From Actinacidiphila sp. DG2A-62 (lineage in GTDB: Bacteria; Actinomycetota; Actinomycetes; Streptomycetales; Streptomycetaceae), in assembly GCF_035825295.1 (NCBI RefSeq), contig NZ_JAYMGI010000002.1:3663001-3727000 (forward strand): a stretch of DNA of 64,000 nt, written 5' to 3'. Below the pieces are notes generated by a model. That model was not told the origin of the DNA and made no database searches. It saw only the letters and a program-made list of their open reading frames with translations. Position numbers and translations under genes: made by a program. Numbering within the stretch: position 1 is the first letter of the stretch; every line of letters starts with the position of its first letter. Of this stretch, positions 1-8,926 are shown piece after piece.

Positions 1-706
1 CGGCGGTCAGGAACCCCGGCACCTGCGGGAAGCCGGCCTGCTTGTACGTGTCCTGGAAGGACGACTCGGGGTTCCAGTAGCCCGCGCCGCCGGAGTTCTG
101 CACGCCCTCGTAGCGCGTCAGGTCGCCGGTGGCCGGGGTCACCGCGCCGCCGCTCATCACCGTCAGGTACCAGTCCAGCTCGACCAGTTCGTGGTTGTCG
201 GTGTTGTCGCCCGTGGCCATCACCAGCGACAGCGGGAGCCCGGTGTACGGGCCGCCGGACAGCGCGTTGATCCGTTCCACGAGCGAGGAGGCGCCGCGCA
301 CGGTCAGCGCCTCCTGCGGGCGGTGCGCGGAGTCGATGGACCGGGCGAGGTACTCGAACCGCACCGGCGACTCGGTGTCCGCCAGGTGCAGGTCGGTGAA
401 CTGGGCGAAGGAGGCCACGCCGGTGCGGCGGTCGTCGCGGCCCGGGCCCGCGGCGGCCAGGTCGGTCCGCACCACCAGCGGCCAGCCCGGGCCGGCGGTC
501 AGCCGGCGGTACGGGCCGTCGCCGGTCGCGGCGGCGACCTGCTCCAGCGTGGTCCCGGCGGTGCTGACCGCCCGCGCGGCGCTCGCGGCGACCGCGCGGT
601 CCCGGGCGGCGGCCGAGGCGTAGGGGCCGTCCAGCAGGCCGAGCGCGGCGGTCGCCGCGGTCGCGGACGCTCCGGTGAGGAACAGACGTCGGCTGTAGGG
701 GCGCAT
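1..706 (-). CDS. TAT-exported metallophosphoesterase (partial, C-terminus outside the window)
   Basis: The reading frame starts at ATG 706 on the minus strand and runs off the left edge after about 235 codons. The N-terminus is a twin-arginine signal (SRRLFLTG followed by an Ala-rich hydrophobic stretch), so the protein is probably exported folded. After it come FTDLHLAD (D-x-H metal ligands) and ATGDNTDN (GDN block), the first two blocks of calcineurin-like phosphoesterases. The spacing and the SPVRFEY context resemble the actinobacterial metallophosphoesterase family TIGR03767; this is family knowledge from memory. The substrate is unknown. The GNH(E/D) and later metal-binding blocks would lie left of the window. 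Confidence 0.8.
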   Translation of the reverse strand, partial: MRPYSRRLFLTGASATAATAALGLLDGPYASAAARDRAVAASAARAVSTAGTTLEQVAAATGDGPYRRLTAGPGWPLVVRTDLAAAGPGRDDRRTGVASFAQFTDLHLADTESPVRFEYLARSIDSAHRPQEALTVRGASSLVERINALSGGPYTGLPLSLVMATGDNTDNHELVELDWYLTVMSGGAVTPATGDLTRYEGVQNSGGAGYWNPESSFQDTYKQAGFPQVPGFLTA

Positions 707-1245
707 GGTTCTCCTGCCTGGGGCCGTGAGAGGCGGACGGGACGTGCGGGCGGGACCGGTACGGCGGGTGCGGGCGGACGGCGGGCGGGGCGTGCGGAGC
801 GGGTCGGGGCGCGGCTCTGTATTACCAGCCGGTAATCGGCAACCGCCAGGGTGGCGACGGCGGTTGGACGGCGGGACGACCGCGGCTGGACGGCCGGTGA
901 ATTCCCCCGGGAGCTTCGCGGCGGCCCACCGCGCGGCCCCCGTCGCGCGGACCTCGCGCGGACCTCGCGCGACCGTCGCGCGGCGGCGCGCCGCCTCGCC
1001 GCGCCGGGTCTGCCCCGCGTCGCGCGGCAGGTCTTCCGGCACCGCGCCGGGGCGCGCGCTCCGGGGCACGCGGGAGGCGACCTGGGGATACGTGTCCCCT
1101 ACACGCGCGGGGGCGCACGACGCCGCGCCCCGCGCTCCGGCAGCCGGTCGTCACGCGCTGCTGCCCGGCCCCCGGTCTCCCGTATCCTCGGACCGACCCC
1201 CACAGACCGCTCGGTTACCCGCTCGGAGAGGTGCTTCCGTTGTCC
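707..1245. other. Intergenic region without a convincing gene
   Basis: This 539-base stretch between two divergent genes is extremely GC-rich. Frames here have no credible start or domain. The only clear structure is the palindrome at 821-836. Confidence 0.5.
821..836. promoter_or_regulatory. Operator-like palindrome ATTACC-N4-GGTAAT
   Basis: ATTACCAGCCGGTAAT has perfect 6-bp arms around a 4-base spacer, about 115 bases upstream of the phosphoesterase start. Palindromes of this size and symmetry are typical of TetR-family operators. No regulator gene lies next to it, so the cognate factor is unknown. Confidence 0.4.
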
Positions 1246-1767
1246 ATGGCTGAGGCGGAGTCGGCCGACACGGTCCGCGGTCCCGCGGACCGGGTGCGCG
1301 ACCTGCTGGGCATCGGCTACATAGATGCCAAGCGCGCCCGTGCGATCGAGCTCGCCGTGCCGGAGGCGCGGGAGCAGGTCATCGGCTGGCTGGCGGACTT
1401 CGCGCGGGCCGGGGCGTGGCGCGACTTCGAGGCGTTCGCGAACCTGGCGCTGCACCTGCGGCCGGAGGCGGTCGGCGCGGCGGTCGCGCCCGTCGTCGGC
1501 GCGGCGCCCGCGGGGGCGAACGTCGAGGACCTGGTGGAGCTGCTCGCCGACGCGGGCCCCGGCGCGGCGCCCGCGGTCCCCGCGCTGCTCGCCCTCCTGG
1601 AAGCCCGCGCGCCGCACGACGGCCCCTACTACGGGCTCTCCCTCAAGATCATCGCCGCGCTCTCGGCGATCGCCACGCCGCCCGCCCGCGCGGCGCTCCA
1701 CGCCCTCGCCGCCGACGCCGCCGCCACCCCGCTGCGCGCCGCGGCGGCGCTGGGCGCGAAGTCGTAG
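1246..1767 (+). CDS. HEAT/armadillo-like helical repeat protein
   Basis: A protein of about 173 residues, rich in Ala and Leu with alternating short helices (for example VEDLVELLADAGPGAAPAV and an ALLALLEA helix), as expected for a small alpha-solenoid of HEAT type. It has no catalytic motif, signal peptide or membrane segment and is probably a cytosolic scaffold. The start is uncertain: GGAGAGG at 1225-1231 is best placed for TTG 1240; ATG 1246 and GTG 1231 are in the same frame. It stands alone between opposite-strand genes. No specific function can be read. Confidence 0.65.
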   Translation: MAEAESADTVRGPADRVRDLLGIGYIDAKRARAIELAVPEAREQVIGWLADFARAGAWRDFEAFANLALHLRPEAVGAAVAPVVGAAPAGANVEDLVELLADAGPGAAPAVPALLALLEARAPHDGPYYGLSLKIIAALSAIATPPARAALHALAADAAATPLRAAAALGAKS

Positions 1768-1863
1768 GGGCCGCGGGCCTGATGTCCCCGCCGCGTCGCG
1801 CGCGAGCCGGCGCGGCGGCCCCGCGGCGCCGCGATCGACGGTCCCACGGCCCGACGCCCGGCG

Positions 1864-2622
1864 TCATTCGAGGAGTTCGAGGTCCGGCGGGACCAGGGTC
1901 GTGGACTCGACCAGCCCGCGCAGCAGGTTGTGCAGGAGGTTGTTGTCCCACGGCGCGCCCCCGTCGCCCTCGTGCAGCAGCGCGTAGGGGAACCCGGCGT
2001 CGTGCAGACGGCGCCGCAGCCCCGCCAGCTTGTACTCGATGCGCCGCTCGCTCCACTTCACCCCCGGCGCCAGCTCCACGAGCTGCTCGGCGGTCTGACG
2101 GTACGTCAGGGGGCGCGGCCCGTCCTCGTACAGCAGGTACCGCTGGCCCATGACGACCAGCAGCAGCCGTTCGTCGTCGTCCAGCGGCCACACCTTGGGC
2201 GGCAGGGTGTCCGCGCCGCGCCGCGGCGACGGTCCCGGCGCCTCGTGGCCGCTGACGAACAGCTCGACCAGGTGCTCGCGGTAACCGGAGCCGCGCACGA
2301 ACACCGGCGTGTAGCCGACCGCGAGCGGCACCGGCTCGGAGCTGACGTGCATCAGCCGGCCGTGCGGCAGCCGCACCAGCTGCTGACCGGTGTTGCGCAG
2401 CCACCACTGCCGGCGGCGGAAGGTCAACTCGCCGTGCGCCCGGCTCACCCGCAGGTCGTCCTCGCCGACCGCGAGGTCGACCTCGGGACGCTCGCCGCGG
2501 CCGAACCGCACGGTCCTGCCGGTCTGCGGCGGCACCTGGATGCCGCCTGCCACGCTGCGCGCGTGCAGCGTTCCGGGCCGCGCGGGTCCGGTGCCGCGGG
2601 CCAGGCTGTCGGGACGGTTCAC
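1864..2622 (-). CDS. FHA domain protein with C-terminal helical domain
   Basis: This 252-residue cytosolic protein carries a forkhead-associated domain at about residues 35-115. The FHA signature is RFGRG, then RVSRAHGEL, then an N-containing turn (RNTG). FHA domains bind phosphothreonine, so the likely ligand is a target of the two kinases next door. Residues 145-250 are helical and include LTYRQTAEQLVE and RRIEYKLAGLRRRL, resembling a winged-helix or adaptor module seen in streptomycete FHA proteins. It is the last gene of a minus-strand pair downstream of the membrane kinase (177 bases apart). It probably acts as a phospho-dependent adaptor; its target is not evident. Confidence 0.75.
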   Translation of the reverse strand: MNRPDSLARGTGPARPGTLHARSVAGGIQVPPQTGRTVRFGRGERPEVDLAVGEDDLRVSRAHGELTFRRRQWWLRNTGQQLVRLPHGRLMHVSSEPVPLAVGYTPVFVRGSGYREHLVELFVSGHEAPGPSPRRGADTLPPKVWPLDDDERLLLVVMGQRYLLYEDGPRPLTYRQTAEQLVELAPGVKWSERRIEYKLAGLRRRLHDAGFPYALLHEGDGGAPWDNNLLHNLLRGLVESTTLVPPDLELLE

Positions 2623-2799
2623 CAGGTGCCTCCTTGTCCTGCAGGTGCCTCCTGTCCTGCATGGGCGTCACGTGCCTGCCCGCCCACTGTGCCCCGGGCC
2701 GCTCGGGACCCCTCCGCACGACGGGCCGCACGACGGGCCGCACGGCGTCCGCCGGGACCGGCCCGGGAGGCGCCCAGGCGAGCCGGCGGCCCCTCGGCC

Positions 2800-5055
2800 T
2801 CAGCCCGCCGCACCGCCCGCCGCACCGCCCGCCGGGGACAGGGCGCCGGCCGCGGCGGTCGCCAACTCCACGGCCATGGACCGCAGTTCGGCGTCCGTAC
2901 GGGTCTCCCCGCCGACCACCACGCGCACCGTCTCGGCGCCGTCGGTGCCGTCCGCAGCGGTGAACGCACGGCCCGGCAGCATCACCAGCGCGGTGTGGTC
3001 GCCCTCCTCGTCCGGCGGCGCGACGAAGGCCGTACGGCCGTGCAGCCGCGTCGCCGTGCCGTCGTCCGCGGTCGGCGGCTCCCCGCGGTCGAAGAACACC
3101 TGCACGTAGGTGTCGCTGGTCGTGCTGCGCCACGAGCACCGCCAGTTGCCGAAGCCGATGTCCGGGTCGTCGGCGTCCACGCCGGGCACCACCCCCAGCG
3201 CGTGCGCGTCCAGCAGCGTGCACGCGTCCTGGTGGGCCAGCGAGTCGGCCGGCGGCACGGGCGAACGGCGCGGCAGCGTGCCCTTTGCCGGCACCGCCGC
3301 GAGCGTCGCCGCGGCGGACCGCGCCGCGGTGTCGGCCATCCGGCACAGCAGCGCGCCGGACGGCGTGTTGTCGCCCTGCGGCTTGGCCGTGACGGTCACG
3401 TACGCGCCGTCCCGCCCGTCGCCGGAGACCGACAGCTCGCGGTCGCACTCGTCGCCGTCCAACTGCTCGCGCACGGTCCGCACGCTGCGGCCGCCGCCGG
3501 CCGCGCCGGGCGCCGACCCGGTGGTGCTCGTCGTCCCCTCGACCTCGCGCTGCGGGCCGGCCTCCAACTCCACCTCGACGTCGACCGGTCCCTCCTTCGC
3601 CACGCCGACGATCACGTCGCAGCGGTCGAAGTTGCCGTAGGCCGGGTCGAGTCGGGTGCTGCCGTACGTCCGCAGGGCCGCCGGCGCGAGCAGGGAGCAC
3701 GGGTCGACGGTGCGGTGGTCGCCGAAGACGCTGCCGGCGGCGGAGGCGTCGGCGCCGGCAGCGGTGCCGGTCGGTCCTGCCGGTCCGGTTCGGCCGGTCG
3801 GTCCGGCGGTACGCGGGGCGGCGTGCGCCGAGGCGCCGGTCGCGGGCGGCGCGGCGCTGCCGCCGTCGTCCCCCGAACTCCTGGTCAGCGCCCAGGAGAT
3901 GACCGCGGCGGCGAGGACGACGAGGGCCGCGGCGGCGGCGATCAGCGGCGTCCGGCCGGGGCGGCGGAACCGGCCGGCGCGGTACGGGCGCGCGCCGTCC
4001 GCCGGCGTCCCGGCCGCGGGGGCGGCAGCGACGGCCGAACCGGCCGCATGGCCACGGCGGTTCGGGCGGGCCGGGGCGCCGGCGCCGGTCGCCGGGCGGC
4101 GCTGCGGGGGCAGCGGCGGCAGGTCGGAGGTGTCCCCCGCGATCTCGCGCAGCAGCTCCCGCGCCTCGGCCGCGGTCGGGCGCCGGTGCGGCATGCGCTG
4201 GAGCATCGCGGTGAGCGGTTCGAGCAGCGGTCCGACGTCCGCAGACAGGTCGACGTCGCCCCGGGCGGCCCGGCGGGCCGCGAGGAACGCCTCGGTCTCC
4301 GCGGCCTGTCGGGGGTCGGGGTCGCGGTCGGCGTCCGCCTCGGCCCGGCCGGGCTCCGCCGCTCCGGCCCCGCGGCGGGGCGGGTGGCCGGCGGCCAGGG
4401 CGTAGACCGTCGCGGCCAGCGAGAACACGTCCGAGGCGGGCTCGGGTTGGCCCCTGACCACCTCGGGCGAGGCGTAGTCGGGGGTGTAACTCACCGCGCT
4501 GTTCGGGGTGATCGTCTCCTTGCCGTCGACGCGGTACGCGGCGCCGAAGTCGGCGAGCTTCGCGGTGAGGGGCCCGGAAGGGGTGGCGGCGGCGCCGGGG
4601 GTCGGCGCGGTCGGCCCGGTCGGCGCCGGGGTCTGCGTGACCACGACGTTGCCCGGTTTGATGTCGCCGTGGACGATGCCGGCGGCGTGCAGGGCGACCA
4701 GGCCGTCGGCGATCTGGGCGCCGAGGTGGGCGGCGAGGCGCGGCGGGAGCGGCGGGCGGTCGTCGAGGCTGCCGCCGGGGACGTACTCCATGACCAGCCA
4801 GGTGGTGGCGCGGGAGCCTTTGCCGAGGTGGACGGTGTCATGGAGGGTGACGACGTGGGGGTGGGTGAAGCGGGCGAGGACGCGGGCTTCGGATTTCAGG
4901 CGGTCGAAGCGGGGGGTGGGGGTGGGGGTGAGGCGTTTGAGGATGACGTCGCGGCCGAGGGTTTCGTCGTGGGCGAGCCAGACTTCGGCGGTGCCTCCGG
5001 GGAGGGGGCCTTGCTTGAGGCGGTAGCGTCCGCTGACTCGGGTGCCCAGTCGCAC
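2800..5055 (-). CDS. Membrane Ser/Thr protein kinase with extracellular DUF3558-like repeats
   Basis: GTG 5055 is chosen because GGGAG lies 8 bases upstream, giving 751 residues. The N-terminal kinase domain (about 9-310) has the VAIK-type lysine K40 (DVILKRL), catalytic loop HGDIKPGN at 129-136 (HGD instead of HRD) and DFG at 169-171. A Pro/Ala-rich juxtamembrane region precedes a single membrane span (about 370-390). The extracellular part has two similar Cys-containing modules, DPCSLLAPAALRTYG and DACTLLDAHALGVVP, resembling DUF3558-type domains. It is therefore a PknB-like sensor kinase facing outward, with an unknown ligand. HGD in place of HRD is common in actinobacterial kinases and does not imply inactivity. 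Confidence 0.88.
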   Translation of the reverse strand: MRLGTRVSGRYRLKQGPLPGGTAEVWLAHDETLGRDVILKRLTPTPTPRFDRLKSEARVLARFTHPHVVTLHDTVHLGKGSRATTWLVMEYVPGGSLDDRPPLPPRLAAHLGAQIADGLVALHAAGIVHGDIKPGNVVVTQTPAPTGPTAPTPGAAATPSGPLTAKLADFGAAYRVDGKETITPNSAVSYTPDYASPEVVRGQPEPASDVFSLAATVYALAAGHPPRRGAGAAEPGRAEADADRDPDPRQAAETEAFLAARRAARGDVDLSADVGPLLEPLTAMLQRMPHRRPTAAEARELLREIAGDTSDLPPLPPQRRPATGAGAPARPNRRGHAAGSAVAAAPAAGTPADGARPYRAGRFRRPGRTPLIAAAAALVVLAAAVISWALTRSSGDDGGSAAPPATGASAHAAPRTAGPTGRTGPAGPTGTAAGADASAAGSVFGDHRTVDPCSLLAPAALRTYGSTRLDPAYGNFDRCDVIVGVAKEGPVDVEVELEAGPQREVEGTTSTTGSAPGAAGGGRSVRTVREQLDGDECDRELSVSGDGRDGAYVTVTAKPQGDNTPSGALLCRMADTAARSAAATLAAVPAKGTLPRRSPVPPADSLAHQDACTLLDAHALGVVPGVDADDPDIGFGNWRCSWRSTTSDTYVQVFFDRGEPPTADDGTATRLHGRTAFVAPPDEEGDHTALVMLPGRAFTAADGTDGAETVRVVVGGETRTDAELRSMAVELATAAAGALSPAGGAAGGAAG

Positions 5056-5184
5056 GGGGTGTCTCCCTTGGCCTCTCGCATCACGCGTCCCACATCCGAA
5101 CCTAGCGGCTCCGCGCCGCGCCCACCCCCACGTCCACCAGGTCTTCACGCCGAGGCGGCCGGCCGCCTCGACGCTGGGCGCCGG

Positions 5185-5250
5185 CCCGGCCGGGTGCGCT
5201 GCGTCGCGTGCACGTATGGCGTTGCCCCGGCCGGGTGCGCTGCGTCGCGT
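5185..5250. repeat. 25-bp perfect direct repeat, 41-bp period, in a divergent intergenic region
   Basis: Positions 5185-5209 and 5226-5250 are identical over 25 bases (beginning CCCGGCCGGGTGCG). The offset is 41 bases, about four helical turns. The pair lies between the divergent kinase (start 5055) and the phosphatase/kinase/VWA operon (start 5298), which is where a shared regulator would bind. Confidence 0.6.
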
Positions 5251-5297
5251 TGTGGGGACGGGAGGGGTCCCGGTGGGGGGCGCGTAGGAAAGGGGGC

Positions 5298-5888
5298 GTG
5301 GACGAGGAGCTGACGTACGACCCCGTGCTCGCGGCGCAGCCGCCCCCCGCGCAGGCGGCCGGAGCGGTGGCGCCGGGCACCGCCCTGGTACTCGTGCCGG
5401 AGGACGGCCCCCTGCGCACGGTCCGCCGGGGCGAGCTCGTCCCCGAGAGCGGGGCGTGGCAGGCCGTGTTCACCGTGGACGTCACGGAACACCGCCTGGT
5501 CCTGCCCGTCCGCCTCGCGGACCACCACGTCCGCGTCGTCGTGCGCTGCCGCGTCGCCGACCCCGCGCTGATCGTCGCCCGCGGCGTCCGCGACGTCGGC
5601 TCGGTGCTGTACGGGCAGGTACGCGACCTGGTCGCCGCCGCCGTGGCGGGCGCCGCCGGCCGGTACGCCGCCGGGGCCGCCGTCGACGCCGCGCTGGAGG
5701 GCCTCACCGGCGACGCCGCGGTGCGGGTCCGCGACGCCCGCGCCGTGCTGGAGCCGGTAGGCGAGGGGTCCGGCAAGGTGGTCAGGGGCGAGGTCGTGCG
5801 CGGCGCGGCGGCGCCCGGCCCACGCGTCAGCCGGGTCCGCGGTGTTCCCGCCCGGCCGCGGCGCGACGCGGACGGGGGCCCGCGATGA
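5298..5888 (+). CDS. SPFH-like protein of the kinase/phosphatase/VWA cluster
   Basis: GTG 5298 follows GGAAAGGGGG directly, giving 196 residues. The core FTVDVTEHRLVLPVR ... RCRVADPALIVARGV followed by an amphipathic Ala/Arg-rich helix resembles the beta-rich core and helix of band-7/SPFH-type domains. The similarity is weak and recognised by eye only. There is no signal peptide or clear membrane span. It overlaps the next gene by ATGA and opens a plus-strand operon, so it probably works with the phosphatase, kinase and VWA proteins. Confidence 0.6.
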   Translation: MDEELTYDPVLAAQPPPAQAAGAVAPGTALVLVPEDGPLRTVRRGELVPESGAWQAVFTVDVTEHRLVLPVRLADHHVRVVVRCRVADPALIVARGVRDVGSVLYGQVRDLVAAAVAGAAGRYAAGAAVDAALEGLTGDAAVRVRDARAVLEPVGEGSGKVVRGEVVRGAAAPGPRVSRVRGVPARPRRDADGGPR

Positions 5889-6984
5889 CCGGGCGCGGCG
5901 TGGCCGCCGAGGTGTGGGCCGCGGACACCGCGGACGTGCGCCTGCTCACCGTGTGGAGCGAGCGCCGCGCGGGCCGCGGCGAGGACGCCGAACCGCTGGC
6001 GCTCCTGCACCGCCCCACCGGCCGGGGCCTCCTCGCGGTCTTCGACGGCGCGGGCGGCGCCGGGGCGGCGTCGGCGTGGGGCGCGTACACCGGCGCCTGG
6101 GTGGGCGCCCGCGTCGCCCGCCTGGCCACCGAGGCGTGGTTCCGCCACGCCGTCGGAATCGCCGGCCGGGTCCCCGAGTCGGGCCCGGGCGGCGGGAGTA
6201 CGCCCGCGGGGGCCGCGCCCCCGGCCGGGGACGCGTTGGCGCGGGTGGTGCGGCACGCGTTGCGGGCCGCCTCGCCGGCGAGCCGGAGCAAGCTGACCGG
6301 TTCGATGCGCCGCGCGCTCCCCACCACGCTCGCGGCCGTCTCGTACCGCGCCGCGGAGGGGGCGGTGCGGTGCCAGGCGCTGTGGGCGGGGGACTCGCGG
6401 GCGTACGTCCTGCTGCCCCGCACCGGACTGCACGCGCTGACGCGGGACCACACCGCCGAGGACGACGCGCTGGACCAGCTCCGGCAGGACCCGCCGATGA
6501 CGAACCTGCTGAGCGCCGACCGGCCGTTCACCGTCGCGGCCCATCCGGCGCGCGGTCCGGGCGCGTTCCCGCTGCCGTGCGTGCTGCTCGCGGCGACCGA
6601 CGGCTTCTCGGGGTACGTGCGGACGCCCGCGCACTTCGAGTGGGTGCTGCTCGACGCGCTCATGAGGGCGCGGGACACGGCCGGTTGGGCCGCGGGGCTG
6701 CGGGAGGCGGTGCGCGGCTACACCGCGGACGACGCCTCGCTGTCGCTGGCGGCGTTCGGGTTCGCGGACTTCCCGCGGCTGCGCGAGGCGTACCGGGGGC
6801 GCCACGAGAGCGTACGGAGGCGGTACATGACCGGTGCGCCGCAGGACGACCGCGGGTGGCAGGACGACGCCTGGGCGGCGTACCGGCCGGGCTACGAGCG
6901 GTACATGCCGCCCCCGGACGGGGACGGGGACGGGGCGGGCGGCGGCACGGCCGCGCGGGTGCCGGCCGGCGGGGGCGGGCGTGA
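5885..6984 (+). CDS. PP2C-like protein phosphatase (apparent frameshift near its 3' end)
   Basis: ATG 5885 overlaps the preceding stop (ATGA). PP2C motifs are visible: AVFDGAGGAG (D-G metal-binding loop, with Ala where many members have His), ALWAGDSRAYVL and LLAATDGFSGYV. It should dephosphorylate Ser/Thr residues set by the neighbouring kinases. The reading frame has no stop before or inside the following kinase gene and stays open to 8926. One extra base in the G-rich stretch near 6971-6980 would bring it to TGA 6982-6984, giving the GTGA overlap with the kinase expected for this operon. The end given assumes that repair. A single-base deletion, as a base-call error or a real mutation, is the simplest reading. 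Confidence 0.75.
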
Positions 6985-8219
6985 AGGCGGGCGACGTCGT
7001 GCACGGCTACCGGGTGGTCACCGACCCCACCAACGCGGGCGGCGGCAAGTGCGTGTGGGCGTTCGCGGAGAAGGACGGCGCGCAGTTCTTCCTGAAGCAG
7101 TTCCTGGAGCCGAAGCGGCCGCGGGAGGGCTCGGGCAGCGCGGAGAGCCGGCGCATCCGGCTGGAGACGTGCCGGCGCTTCGAGGAGCGGCACCGCGCCG
7201 TCATGGACCGGCTGCCGCCCGACGCGCCGGGCGCCGGCAACCTCGTGCTGGCCACCGACTTCTTCCACGAGGGCAGCACCTACTACAAGGTCACCGAGCG
7301 GATCGACACCGCCGGCCTGGCCGAGCCGCACACCCTCGACGCGCCCGCGAAAGCGGTGCTGTTGCGGACGCTGGGCGCGAGCCTGCGGCTGCTGCACGCG
7401 ATCGGCGTGGTGCACGGCGACCTCAAGCCGGCCAACGTGCTGGTCCAGCGCCGCGGCGAAGCCGCTTTCCACACCGCGAAGTTGATCGACTTCGACGACG
7501 CGTACGTGGCGGGCGACCCGCCGGACCGCGCCGAGATCGCCGGCGACTCCCTCTACGGCGCGCCGGAGTGGCGCCGCTACGTCCAGGGCGACGAGACCGT
7601 CCAGGGCTCTCGACTCACCACGGCCGCCGACGTGTTCGCGCTCGGGCTGATGACGCACCTGTGGCTCACCGGGGAGCTTCCCGGCTACGACCGCGACCGG
7701 TTCGGCTCGCCCGCGGACGTCGTCGACGCCGGGGTGCCGCTGCGGCTGGACCCGCGGCTGAGCGACCCGGCCCACGCGCTGCTGCGGGCGATGACCGCGG
7801 CCGCCCCGGAGCGCCGGCCGGATGCCGCGGGCTTCCTCGCGGCGTTCAGGGACCCGCGGTCGTGCGCGCTGGGCGAGCCGCGCGAGCGCCCCGAGCCGGT
7901 GGAACCGGCCGGTCCGGCCGACGAAGACGACGCGAAGCCCCGGGCCGGCGGGGACGCCCGGCCCGGCGAGGACGCCCGGCCCGGCGGAGACGCGGGCCCG
8001 GACGCGGCGGCGCCGCGGGCCAGCCGGCTGCGGGTCAACCTGCCGGGGTCGCGCGCCGCTTCGCCGCCCGCCGACCGGCCGACGGCCTCCCGGGTGCGGA
8101 TCAACCTCGGCGGCCGGGCGAGCCCGCGGCACGACGCCGCCGCCCCCGGTTCCGGGCCCGGCCCGCGGCCCCGTTCCGAAGAACTGCCCGAGCACGAACG
8201 CGAGGAGACGACGCCATGA
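6981..8219 (+). CDS. Cytosolic Ser/Thr kinase-like protein with disordered tail
   Basis: GTG 6981 gives 412 residues. Kinase landmarks: K39 (FFLKQF), HGDLKPAN at 145-152, and LIDFDDAY at 168-175, where DFG is replaced by DFD. The glycine loop region (TNAGGGKCVWAF) is short. Residues after about 295 form a Pro/Arg/Gly-rich tail that carries SRLRVNLPG and SRVRINLGG, a duplicated short motif that could be a docking site. There is no membrane segment. It sits between the phosphatase and VWA genes with 4-base overlaps on both sides, so the three are translated together. The VWA-PP2C-kinase arrangement resembles the TerY-P triads described with tellurium-resistance-type stress systems. Confidence 0.82.
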   Translation: MKAGDVVHGYRVVTDPTNAGGGKCVWAFAEKDGAQFFLKQFLEPKRPREGSGSAESRRIRLETCRRFEERHRAVMDRLPPDAPGAGNLVLATDFFHEGSTYYKVTERIDTAGLAEPHTLDAPAKAVLLRTLGASLRLLHAIGVVHGDLKPANVLVQRRGEAAFHTAKLIDFDDAYVAGDPPDRAEIAGDSLYGAPEWRRYVQGDETVQGSRLTTAADVFALGLMTHLWLTGELPGYDRDRFGSPADVVDAGVPLRLDPRLSDPAHALLRAMTAAAPERRPDAAGFLAAFRDPRSCALGEPRERPEPVEPAGPADEDDAKPRAGGDARPGEDARPGGDAGPDAAAPRASRLRVNLPGSRAASPPADRPTASRVRINLGGRASPRHDAAAPGSGPGPRPRSEELPEHEREETTP

Positions 8220-8926
8220 GCGCCGACATCGAGAAGTACCGCGGCAACCTGCGGTACGCCGTGGACATCGTGATGTGCATCGACGTCACCGGCAGCATGA
8301 ACCCGGTTCTGGACGCGGTGAAGGACAGCTCGCTCCGCTTCCACCAGCGGCTCGACGAGATGATGGCCGCCAAGGGCAAGGAGATCAGCCAACTGCGGCT
8401 GCGTGTCGTGGCGTTCCGCGACTTCGGCGACAACCCGGCCGACGCGGTCGAGCAGACCGGCTTCCTGCGGCTGCCCGAACAGGCCCCGGAATTCGAGCGG
8501 TTCGTCCGGGGGCTGCGCGCCACCGGCGGCGGCGACATCCCCGAGTCGGGCCTCGAAGCGCTCGCCCTGGCCGTCAACTCCCCCTGGGAGACCGGCCTGG
8601 ACCGGCGGCGCCACGTCATCGTGATGTTCACCGACGCACCCGCGCACCCGCTCGGCACGGTCGGCGCGTCCGCGCAGAACTACCCCAAGGACATCCCGCG
8701 GACGATGGACGAGCTGTTCGAGCAGTGGGGGTACGCGCGCAGCCAGCGGGCCGTCATGGAGCAGTCCGCCAAGCGGCTGGTGCTGTTCGCGCCGGAGACC
8801 GAGCCGTGGCAGGAGGCCATCGGCGAGGAGTGGGACCTCACGCTGCACTTCCCCTCCAAGGCCGGTGAGGGGCTGGAGGAGTTCGAGATGGACGAGATCA
8901 TCGAGACGATCGCGAACAGCCTGTGA
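8216..8926 (+). CDS. VWA (von Willebrand factor A) domain protein, TerY-like
   Basis: This 236-residue protein is almost entirely one VWA domain. Its MIDAS metal site is intact: DVTGS at 23-27, a conserved acidic/Gly loop GGGDIPESG around 104-112, and FTDAPAH with D140. The start overlaps the kinase stop (ATGA). There is no signal peptide, so it acts in the cytosol, probably as a metal-dependent assembly factor that brings kinase and phosphatase together. Triads of TerY-type VWA, PP2C and kinase genes are established; that this is one of them is inferred from gene order and domains. Confidence 0.85.
   Translation: MSADIEKYRGNLRYAVDIVMCIDVTGSMNPVLDAVKDSSLRFHQRLDEMMAAKGKEISQLRLRVVAFRDFGDNPADAVEQTGFLRLPEQAPEFERFVRGLRATGGGDIPESGLEALALAVNSPWETGLDRRRHVIVMFTDAPAHPLGTVGASAQNYPKDIPRTMDELFEQWGYARSQRAVMEQSAKRLVLFAPETEPWQEAIGEEWDLTLHFPSKAGEGLEEFEMDEIIETIANSL

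Noticed and set aside
1930..5313. A 1,127-codon plus-strand frame over the FHA and kinase genes
   Set aside because: It is a high-GC shadow of genuine minus-strand genes whose domains are clear; it lacks a ribosome site and any domain.
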